From Anastatus disparis (taxonomy: Eukaryota > Arthropoda > Insecta > Hymenoptera > Eupelmidae), in assembly GCA_017163975.1 (NCBI GenBank), contig JAFFSR010000017.1, positions 186,001 to 250,000 on the forward strand: a DNA stretch of 64,000 nt, written 5' to 3'. Both the position numbers and the translations under genes were made by a program. The stretch's first letter is position 1, and each line of letters begins with the position of its first letter. Under the pieces are notes generated by a model that was not told where the DNA came from, ran no database searches, and saw only the letters and a program-made list of their open reading frames with translations. This document shows, piece after piece, positions 55,981-64,000 of the stretch.

Positions 55981-56507
55981 AATCAAATTCCCTCGCCGCG
56001 GCTTTTAATTTATCCACGTGTTTACACATTAATTTTCCGTTCGGCAATTCTAGCAAAACATTATTATGCCCTAGTGTTTTTACTATTTTTAAAGGTTTTA
56101 AATAGTAAGCGTCAAAATTCGATCTTCAAAGTTCATTTTTAACATAAGCATAGTTCCCTACAATGGGTTTAAATTCCTTCACACGTTTGTCATAGTGTCT
56201 ATTGATACTTTATCGAAACTTTCGATTGCTGTGTCGGTAATAACCATCGGTGTTCTTCTTGTGATTCGGTCAATTTTTCTTTTCTGGCAGGTGGAACAGT
56301 CTCTAATGAAGTTTAGAACGTCATTTCTCATTCCCGGCCAATAGTACCTTTGTCGAGACTTGGCATAAGTTCGATTTACACCCTTATGTCCTCCAATTAG
56401 ACTAGTATGTAAGTTAGTCAGTACATCTCTTTTTTCGTCTTCACTTAAGTACTCGGTCTTTCCGTAGCATAGAGTTATGTGTATGTCTGTTCCGTTAAAT
56501 TCATGTC
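55981..56507 (-). pseudogene. pol: Gypsy element 2 integrase with the catalytic core deleted
   Basis: In minus sense the frame after the MITE reads VRHEFNGTDIHITLCYGKTE, LHTSLIGGHKGVNRTYAKSR, QRYYWPGM and FIRDCSTCQKRKIDR, the HHCC zinc-binding domain with its C-x2-C pair. It reaches SFDKVSIDTM, with the first Asp of the catalytic core, and then passes directly into VKEFKPIVGNYAYVKNEL and LGHNNVLLELPNGKLMC, a C-terminal integrase module. About 150-200 residues of the core are missing, including the second Asp and the Glu. The junction is near 56,175-56,190. The copy cannot encode an active integrase. Confidence 0.8.
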
Positions 56508-56510
56508 TTA

Positions 56511-57183
56511 CAAGGAGAGTATCACATGTGCGGGTCACAGATTTGTCTGAAACTGCGAGAAATAGTCGATCTTACCTAAAAAACATGTTTCCTAAAAGTA
56601 TAGAGTCTAACGCTTAATATTTCGCTAGTTACAGGTAATTAAAGAAAATCACTAAAAAAGTTACTAGATTTTCAAACACTTACAGTTCTTTAGCATTGAT
56701 AGCTAGAAGCTTGAAACTTATTTTAAATGAAAATTGAGCTCAATACCTTCAAAAAAGCACTTGCAGTATGTCAAAATATTATTTTTTCCCAAAGTTATAG
56801 CATAATGAAGATTTGACCTTAATTTTCCTGTTTGAACATTAATAAAAATATAGCTAAAATAAAAGCTAAAATTCGGTCCAATATTTGTTACGCTATAACT
56901 TTGGGAAAAAATAATATTTTGACATACTGCAGGTGCTTTTTTGAAAGGATTTGAGCTCAGCTTTCATTTAAAATAAGTTTCAAGCTTCTAGCTATCAATG
57001 CTAAAGAACTGTAAGTGTTTGAAAATCTAGTAACTTTTTTAGTGATTTTCTTTAATTACCTGTAACTAGCGAAATATTGAGCGTTAGACTCTATACTTTT
57101 AGGAAACATGTTTTTTAGGTAAGATCAACTATTTCTCGCAGTTTCAGACAAATCTGTGACCCGCACATGTGATACTCTCCTTG
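56511..57183. mobile_element. TTA-flanked full-length palindromic MITE in pol of Gypsy element 2
   Basis: The 673-bp element starts CAAGGAGAGTATCACATGTG, ends with its reverse complement, and is flanked by TTA at 56,508-56,510 and 57,184-57,186. The arms are nearly identical along their whole length, meeting near 56,845. A 3-bp TTA duplication is typical of PIF/Harbinger-type targets. Open frames that start MTRTCDTLLV on both strands begin within the arms and are partly MITE-derived. Confidence 0.85.
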
Positions 57184-57186
57184 TTA

Positions 57187-58551
57187 GTAGATTTATTAAA
57201 GTCCCAGGCTCTAAATTTTCTGTAAGCTTACTGTGTCTAGACACTTTTATATTGTGTATATTTCTGTTAAGTAGAAGTAACTTCATTCTATTTAAAGTTT
57301 GTTTGAGTAACTCTGTGTCCAATGAATCATGGTGTTTATTTTTCAGAATTACTGTCATTACATGATACTTCTTGTAAGGAGTTACCAATATTTGTCCAAC
57401 CTTTGGTTTTAATTGTTTCATATCCATCAGACTAATTGCATTAATGTCACTAAGCAAAGATGTGATCGGGTCATGCTTATCGCATTCGCAAGTCATGAAA
57501 TGCAATAAGCTGTCTGCTTTATGCTAGACAATGCCGTCAAGAAATTACATTTTTAACGGTCTTTTGCTTTTCTTCGTCTGATGTTGAAGGTTCAGATTCT
57601 ATAAGTTGTTCATTGCCTAGGTTTCTCCAAGATAGTATGTTAATCAATGGCTGAAGAAGAGTTATAGAATTATTGGGTTCCTTCGTAAAATTTATGTCAA
57701 TGGCCTCGTCTGAGTTGTCCTTCTCTGGGATGGTTTCTAAATCTGGGAATTGAACACTTTTCTTAACAGTTTTGGGAGTGCTAGATTGTGCTAGAGGTTG
57801 CGTTCTTATACTTGGGGTTACCGAAATTGCTCGATATTTTGGTACGTTAATTATGGAGTCATAGCATTCCTCCGTGTCAGCATCTGTCCCAGCTTGCTGT
57901 TCTCTTTCTACCTTACTCTCCGCGTCTATTAAACGTTGAGCTATGATACTAGTTGCCGTCCCTAAGAGATGATTAGCTTGTTCCATACTAGGTTTAATTG
58001 CATCCTGTCGTTTAGGGGTTTCTTTTCTAGGAGTAGTGATTATCTGGTCCTGCTGTTGCTCTGCTGTCGTTGGTTTGATCGGTAATTCTTCATTTAAGAA
58101 AGGTTCGCTGCTACATCTATTCAATGGCACAAGCCCTTTTCTTTGTACTTTTGGTGGTTCATAAATGCCTAAACGTTTGGCTTTTTTGTCTAATTCCATT
58201 CGATGTGATATCGAAACTTCATCACCATCAGAAAAATACTCAGGCATTGGTTTTGTTGGTGAGTCGTCTAGCTTCTCCAAAAACACCCAATCGCCCGTAT
58301 TATACCAGTGATCTCATAAACTGCCTTCTAACTTCTTGTAAACTCTGTCAACATCACGTCTTATTTGATAGATCACTGTTAGTTTTTGAAGAACTTCCAG
58401 TCTTAGTTTCTTCAGAAACTTCTTTACGCGCTCTACTTGCCACTGTTTCTCTGTAAACAGGTCTTTTGGCATAAGTAGGTTTTGGTTTGATATTAGTCGT
58501 GGCTGGTGTGATCCGAGATCTGGTTCGTTGTGCAATCACACTATGATCCAA
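57187..58551 (-). pseudogene. pol: Gypsy element 2 pol, linker between RNase H and integrase
   Basis: Three minus-strand frames (58,354-58,551; 57,537-58,286; 57,125-57,505, the last running into the MITE) fill the space between RNase H and integrase. They are charged and low in structure, with RTRSRITPATTN, TPKTVKKSVQFPDLETIPEK and VGQILVTPYKKYHVMTVILK. The last resembles the tether before the integrase zinc domain in this group, but I do not recognise a named domain. Frame changes occur near 58,300 and 57,520. Confidence 0.5.
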
Positions 58552-58593
58552 TTTAGGACTCTCTTTTTTAGTCTTTGAGCCTGGAGGTCGGCC

Positions 58594-59652
58594 TCATTTA
58601 GAAGTTCCTGATATAGTTGGTATAGTCGGATCTACGGTGAGTGGTCTCTGAGAAGTACTTAGTACATTATCTCTTATTTCGGGTGGTGCTTCTGGATTTT
58701 CTTGATCACCTGTACCTTTCTCGAGAACAGAAGTACCCTTAGTTCCTAGAACCAATACCCTGAGTCTTGGCAAGTTTTCATTTAGTTCTTTTTCTGTAGG
58801 CTCTTCCACTGGGTTTCGACTTAATGCGTCTGCATTAATGTTTAATTTGCCAGGCTTATATTTGAACTTATATGGATAGTCGGTAAATTTTATCATCCAT
58901 CGCATCAATCGTTGTCCTGGGTCTTTCCTGTTATGCATTTAGTTCAAAGGCTCATGGTCTGTTTGTAATATAAATTCTCTACATAATAAGTAGGGTCGAA
59001 AGTGGTGCATTAAATATAGGGCAGCTAAGCACTCCTTGTCGGTGGTACAATAGTTTCTTTCAGCCTTATTTAGTAGTCGTGATAGAAAGGCTACTGGATG
59101 GTTGAATCCGTCTTTTTCTTGGCTTAGTACTGATCCAATGGCGTAGTCAGAAGCGTCGGTGGTTAAAGTAAACTGTTTCTCAAAATCAGGGAAGATAAGT
59201 ATTGGTGCTTGCACCAAGTGCTGTTTTAGCTTTTGAAAACTCTCTTCCTTCGCTGGTCTCCATTCATATGGTTGGTCATTCTTTAGCAAATCAGTCAAAG
59301 GTTTCGCTACTTTTGAGAAGTCTTTAATAAAACGCCTATAGTACCCAGCTAGTCCTACAAATTGTCTTATGTTCTTTGGCGTCTTGGGTGTAGGCAATTC
59401 AACTACGGCTTTTATCTTTCCTGGATCTAGTTGTATCCCTTCCTCGCTGATTATATGTCCTAAGAAGGTTACCTCCTTCCTTAGAAATTCGACCTTTCCA
59501 GGCTGCAAAACTAATCTTGCGCTACGCAGTCGATCGAAAAATTTACGAGTTTTTCGATCATGTTCATGTAGATTTTCCGAGTATATTATAGTGTCATCCA
59601 GATACACCAATATCTCGGTGTTCTGTAGTCCCATAAGGACATGGTCCATCAT
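58594..59652 (-). pseudogene. pol: Gypsy element 2 RT palm/thumb and RNase H
   Basis: Frame 58,939-59,652 opens MMDHVLMGLQNTEILVYLDD, with the YLDD active site at residues 17-20. It continues KVEFLRKEVTFLGHIISEEG, FVGLAGYYRRFIKDFSKVAK and then RNase H with TTDASDYAIGSVLSQE, NYCTTDKECLAAL and LQTDHEPLN (the three acidic motifs). A single in-frame TAA at 58,939-58,941 separates it from 58,594-58,938, which completes RNase H (MRWMIKFTDYPYKFKYKPGK and ADALSRNP). Apart from that nonsense codon the frame is intact. Confidence 0.9.
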
Positions 59653-60213
59653 TCGCTAAAACGTTGATGGCGCCCCCTTTAGGTCTTCAGGAAGACGTGT
59701 ATACTGGTAGTGTCCGTGAGGAGTGGTGAAAGCACTTTTCCATCTGTCCTCTAGACGTAATGGCAATTGCTAATATCTACTAGCGAGGTCGAATACCGAA
59801 AAATATATTGCTTCTCCTAATTGGTCGAGAATATCTGTTATATTAGGTAGTGGGTAAGCGTCTCCTATAGTCTTTGCATTTAAATTTCTAAAGTCTATTA
59901 CCATCCACCAGCGTGGGTTACCATATTTATATGGTTTTTTCGGTACAATGATAACTGGGTTACTTGAAGGTGAACAAGATGGTTCTATAACCCCATCCTT
60001 AAGTTTCTTGGCTACTTCGTCCTTTATCACCTGTTTGTGAATAGGCGGATGCCTATACTGTTTAGTATTTATTGGAATATCGTCGGTTGTGGGTATCCTA
60101 TGTTCAGTTACATGTGTTGCAGGTAGCAAATCTCCCGGTAGTAGAAAAACGTCATTATAGTCTGAGATTAAATCTTCTACATGTTCTTTCTCTTCTTCGT
60201 TCATGTTGTCCAT
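59653..60213 (-). pseudogene. pol: Gypsy element 2 RT fingers/palm
   Basis: Frame 59,770-60,213 has TEHRIPTTDDIPINTKQYRH, KLKDGVIEPSCSPSSNPVII and WWMVIDFRNLNAKTIGDAYP, then YFSVFDLASRY, where the Asp of VFDL is the first polymerase Asp. In-frame stops at 59,770-59,772 and just before 59,652 interrupt the next 40 codons, which still read TTPHGHYQYTRLPEDLKGAP. No frameshift separates this from the YLDD part. Confidence 0.9.
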
Positions 60214-60285
60214 ACTTAAAATACTAAGTAATTTTTGGCATCGTAAGTAGGTGTCGTCTATTCTTGGCGCTTCACTATCCGACGA

Positions 60286-60480
60286 TTACTCGTGGTAAAA
60301 TTCTGGATTTACATATTCAAAAGCCATTAACTCGCATCGAGGTATGTTTAATGTGACGTCCTTGTCATGAGTGTTGATGGCCATGACTTTGCATTTTCCA
60401 TCATGGTTAGTCACTAAACCTTCTCCTATTAATATTCTTGGGTCATTAACATCGATCTTTGGTAAGTATCCATCTGTCAA
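60286..60480 (-). pseudogene. pol: Gypsy element 2 pol, segment between protease and RT
   Basis: A 64-codon frame reads DPRILIGEGLVTNHDGKCKV and NIPRCELMAFEYVNPEFY. It lies between protease and RT and is probably the linker of the Pol polyprotein. It has no enzyme motif of its own. Confidence 0.55.
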
Positions 60481-60624
60481 GTTAGTCGGTTTTAACTTAA
60501 TTTCTAAAATCTGTTTCGATCTTCCTTTAATTAGATAGGTGTCTGGAAGATCTTCTAGTACATCTGCGCATGTAGCTGTATCATTATATCTTATGTCATT
60601 ATCTACACTTCTTCCTTGAACCGC

Positions 60625-61215
60625 TTAGTCTGTGTCTGTATTTTTGTTATATTCCAAAAATGGTATAGGGTTCATGACATCTCCTGCTATCATGAGAGCC
60701 TGGTTATAGTAGGATATAACGGCTTCTTCCTGCTTTAAGTACCGTCGTCCCAGCATTTCGTCTTGTTCAATAGGAAAAGTGCGGTCTAATAGATGGAATT
60801 TTACAGGCTTACCACGAACATGTAACCATATCGTTCCATAAGTCTTAATAACTTCGTTAGTGATGCCGCTTAGTTCTGTACTTCCTGTAGGATCAAACTC
60901 TAGTTCAGATTTTATAGCGTTAAATTTAACAATGTTTACTGCAGCTCCGTTATCTATCATGAATGTCATCCATGGTGATTTACTTTCTGGAATATACAAC
61001 CTTATTGAGGTGGGCTCATCATCGCAGGATTCTGCGTTTCCAAGTCCTTGATATAAGTTGGTGTTTGCGATAGCATCAGCACTGGTGCTCTCGTCTTTGG
61101 TACTGCTCCCATGAGTTGAGTCACTTGTCCCTGTGCTACTTGGGAATTGTTCATTCTTGATGCAGGTTGGATGTAATTCGAGTTGTTTTGACTCATCAAC
61201 TCCTGCCCGTGACAA
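60625..61215 (-). pseudogene. pol: Gypsy element 2 protease
   Basis: The frame is open for 196 codons. After a hydrophilic start rich in Ser and Thr it reads PWMTFMIDNGAAVNIVKFNA. DNGA at about residues 88-91 is in the position of the aspartic-protease DTGA or DSGA signature, with Asn replacing the Thr or Ser, which would probably impair activity. The second half includes LHVRGKPVKFHLLDRTF and EMLGRRYLKQEEAVISY, with the usual hydrophobic strand and Leu-Gly. It lies directly downstream of gag and overlaps other frames, suggesting frameshift expression in the ancestor. Confidence 0.75.
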
Positions 61216-61457
61216 GCCGTATTCGAGTTTAAATTGTCGACATCTTGATAATTGTTTGAAGCATGATATCTCTGCGCGTTTCCACCTACTGGTTGATAGG
61301 CATTTCTACGAGAATAATTGTTGTCACGATAAGCTGGCCTTTGATTTTGATATCCTTAACCTTGGAGTTGATATGGATTAAACAGTCTTTGGTCCTGGAA
61401 TAGATTTCTATATCCTGAGTGAGAATAACTTCCATATTGAGGTCTGCGTTGGTGATA

Positions 61458-62420
61458 TTAAAAGGAAGGATACTCTTGGTTTTGCTGTTGCATAGGTACA
61501 AAATGATGGCTTGTTTGCATATAATTATTTCTCGCATAATTTGGATGATATGGCTGCTGCATGTCGGCTCTTCCTGCTTGTCTCTGATCCAAGTATCCTA
61601 TATTAAAAAGTCTATTGTCTTGTGGCATGCGCCAGTTGTTGGGATTTCTCTTGGCATAGTTAGTAGCTGAGTATTCAGTCCTTTCCCAATCAGGACTACG
61701 CAGTTGTGGGTTAAACTTGTAGCGAGTGTCAGGTATGATGTTCGAGTCCATCCTAGTTTCTATTCTAACTGCTTCTTCGTGAGCAGTTTGCAAATCTTGT
61801 GGCTTGCTATTATCCACTTGTTCTGCTATGTCAGCAGGTAGGCCCTTGATAAACATATCTTTAGCTGTCATTTTCAAAGGTGCAATCATAAAATCAAGCT
61901 GTGCTGTTGTTATCGTGGGGTTAGCTTCTTCTAAAGAATGCTTTGCACCGCTTAACAAAATATTAAGTCGATCGAAGAAATCCCCCGCGGCTTCTTCCTG
62001 TCTCATTCTTATTTTATTTATTTTAGTCGAATAATATGTGTAGTTATTTCCTGGAGCGAACCTAGTCTTCAAGTGCTTAATTAGATTTTCCACTGTATCA
62101 AAGGAGTGGCCATAGGTGCAGTCTCGGGCGCTTCCTTGCAACTTTCTCAACAATGCCCTTACATATTGTATTTCCTGTCCTTTTAGAATCTGCGCTTTTC
62201 CGTTTCTTATATCTTGTATGAAATCTTTAAACGGCATATTATGATCGTTAAAATTTCTTAGTCCCGTTATAGCGCTTTGCAGTGCGAAGCTGCTAGCCAG
62301 TGCTGTCATCATCGCAACAGATCCATTATCTTCCACTACTTCGTTTACCATTTTTTTACAACGGTTTGTCCGTATAATAATTCCATAATACGTCCTAGAA
62401 GTCAGTGTAATTGGTAACAT
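61458..62420 (-). CDS. gag: Gypsy element 2 Gag
   Basis: The frame starts at ATG 62,418-62,420 and runs 320 codons unbroken. After a short variable N-terminus, residues about 35-190 form the capsid region of insect Gypsy elements: FKDFIQDIRNGKAQILKGQE, ALLRKLQGSARDCTYGHSFD, NLIKHLKTRFAPGNNYTYYS and RMRQEEAAGDFFDRLNILLS. The C-terminal third is basic and rich in Asn, Tyr and Gln (NWRMPQDNRLFNIGYLDQRQ), with no CCHC knuckle, so RNA binding would rely on basic residues. Frame 61,286-61,537 may hold its continuation after a frameshift. Gag proteins assemble the particle. This is the best-preserved Gag in the window. Confidence 0.85.
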   Translation of the reverse strand: MLPITLTSRTYYGIIIRTNRCKKMVNEVVEDNGSVAMMTALASSFALQSAITGLRNFNDHNMPFKDFIQDIRNGKAQILKGQEIQYVRALLRKLQGSARDCTYGHSFDTVENLIKHLKTRFAPGNNYTYYSTKINKIRMRQEEAAGDFFDRLNILLSGAKHSLEEANPTITTAQLDFMIAPLKMTAKDMFIKGLPADIAEQVDNSKPQDLQTAHEEAVRIETRMDSNIIPDTRYKFNPQLRSPDWERTEYSATNYAKRNPNNWRMPQDNRLFNIGYLDQRQAGRADMQQPYHPNYARNNYMQTSHHFVPMQQQNQEYPSF

Positions 62421-64000
62421 GTTTAGTCACAGTATGATATTTAAAACTTGCTATTACTGAAAGTGTCTATCTTTATTCTATTATATCTTTATTTAACACC
62501 TGTAAATATCTAACAACTACCAATATTTCTGAATGATATCCCCCCTTACTTAAAAAAATCGTCGTCTCGGCGATTTCTAAATTATTAAAAACTAAAGTTT
62601 CGTAATTTATTTTTTTATTTTAATAATTAGTATATAAATTTTTCAAAATTCCATTTCTATAATTTAAAAAAAAATTTTTCTCTATTAGGCTTTCTTAAAA
62701 AAAAATTCAGTATTTAATATTAATCCTTGTTCTAGTATTCACTAGTATACAAAAAGAAATTATTATTTCGAAAAAAATTTATTGTAAAAATTTTAAATAA
62801 AAACTGCGTATTTCAAAGTGCAAGTCAATAACTTTTTAAATGATTATTTGAATTTTCACTACGATGCTAATTAAAATTTTGTTAGAATAGAAAAGAATTA
62901 AAAGGTAGATAAAATTTATTCTATTAATTAACTTGATTTAAATTTTAATGAAAATCAAAAAGAAATAGTAATTATAATTAAAAAATTTCTAATACAAAAT
63001 ACCGTCTTTAAAAATAAAATTATTGTCCAGAATACTTTATGATAATAAAAATAAAATTTAAACATAAAAAAAAATTTTTTTTGATTATGATTGTAATGAT
63101 TTTAGTTAATTGTTAACGATTTGAATAATTGTAATTAAATTTGCAAAGCAAATAAGGTGTATATTTAATTTCAAACAAATATTATTAGAATCAAGAAGAA
63201 ATATTTTTAATAAATATTCAAAATTAACAAAACATTCTTTTCAAAAAATTTTTTAATTAAATTTTGCATAGAAGTTTTCAAGATTATAAATAAAATAGAG
63301 TAAAATTTTCAAAAAATATTTAGTTATTTCGTTTTAAAATATTATATGTATTTTACCTTAATAATAGAAAAAATTTAGACTGCAGAATCTAGTTGCTGCT
63401 TTGCCACTTAAACTTTAAGTATTCAAAAATGTTAAAATTATTTTAAAGTAACTAACGATGCTCATCAAATGATGTCAATATTCAGACTGTGTGCGCGACA
63501 ATGGCTACTACCAAATATACCCATAAGGCGGTTTAAAAGAGAATTATATTTATTTGTTACTAACAGAATTTATTACGATGCTCCCTTCTTTTAACGCGGT
63601 GCTACATTAGTTTATGTTTTAAAAGGTGGGGATAATTCTCCGACTTTTTGTTATATTTGATATTTCCCCCCCTCTTTTTTTTAATTATGCAAGATTGTTA
63701 ATTTTTTTTTATTTAACCTTAAGTGACTGCCTTATATTTTTTTAAATTATTAATTCATTTTATAAAAAAAAATTTATTTCAATATTATTACTTTTTGGAA
63801 TATTTTAGATAATATGCATATTACTTAATTTATTCGATTATTTTATTTATTCATTAATATTATTTCATCATTTATTTTACATCATTTTTCTTGTAATATT
63901 TCATTTTTTCAATCGCATAAAATCACTGCAGTGTCCCCCCTTTTAATGAATTTATAAGTCGCATCTGAACTTATTAAATTCCGCAGTTGCTGAACCATCT
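62421..64000. other. AT-rich DNA right of Gypsy element 2 gag
   Basis: No gene was found. A ccccccTTACTT tract with CGTCGTCTCGGCG behind it at 62,537-62,573 resembles the polypurine region at 54,439 and may mark another copy of the same family. Further C-runs lie at about 63,665 and 63,934. A candidate minus-strand primer site (TGGTAGTTGTTAG, near 62,509-62,521) precedes gag, but no 5' LTR could be delimited. The rest is A/T-rich with long homopolymers. Confidence 0.4.

Overview
The window is AT-rich, repeat-saturated eukaryotic DNA, almost certainly from an arthropod and most likely an insect. The clues are Gypsy-type LTR retrotransposons, a Jockey/CR1-type LINE, Helitron remains, a mariner-like element, a hAT element with short GT-AG introns, TTAA-flanked MITEs and long AT microsatellites. 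I found no convincing cellular gene, tRNA or rRNA. Nearly every coding stretch belongs to a mobile element and carries stops, frameshifts or deletions. I cannot name the species.

Layout. 1-10,060: a candidate solo LTR, tandem repeats, an 850-bp foldback palindrome, a Helitron helicase remnant next to a decayed C2H2 zinc-finger array (both minus strand), two TTAA-flanked MITEs that share one TTAA, and a satellite array of about 143-bp units. 10,063-27,842 (continuing at 44,703-45,440): an old minus-strand Gypsy element. Its left LTR-like copy was split by a 2.0-kb mariner-like transposon. Its right copy was split by a giant 16.85-kb hAT transposon (27,843-44,694) with CAGGGTTGC ends, a perfect 8-bp target duplication, 2.2-2.4-kb inverted terminal regions made of two tiers of tandem repeats, and a five-exon transposase broken by two stop codons. 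44,703-48,180: the LTR remnant with a further MITE, a small GC-rich minisatellite, and a 1.9-kb array of a TTTTTTTGGGCCC motif with higher-order structure. 48,200-53,500: a broken minus-strand Helitron (HUH Rep region, helicase start) containing a 5'-truncated LINE flanked by a 178-bp direct duplication. 53,856-62,536: a second minus-strand Gypsy element with gag, protease, RT and RNase H nearly in one frame, a missing integrase core and a palindromic TTA-flanked MITE in pol. 62,421-64,000: AT-rich DNA without genes.

The genes do not form a cellular pathway; what can be read is a layered history of insertions. The satellite was entered by the first Gypsy element, whose LTR-like copies were later entered by the mariner-like and hAT elements, and the hAT itself received MITEs. 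The strongest candidate for something undescribed is the giant hAT with repeat-bearing termini. Next come the Gypsy gag with SAP-like and AT-hook motifs, the extra zinc-knuckle ORF downstream of its pol, and the long duplication around the LINE.
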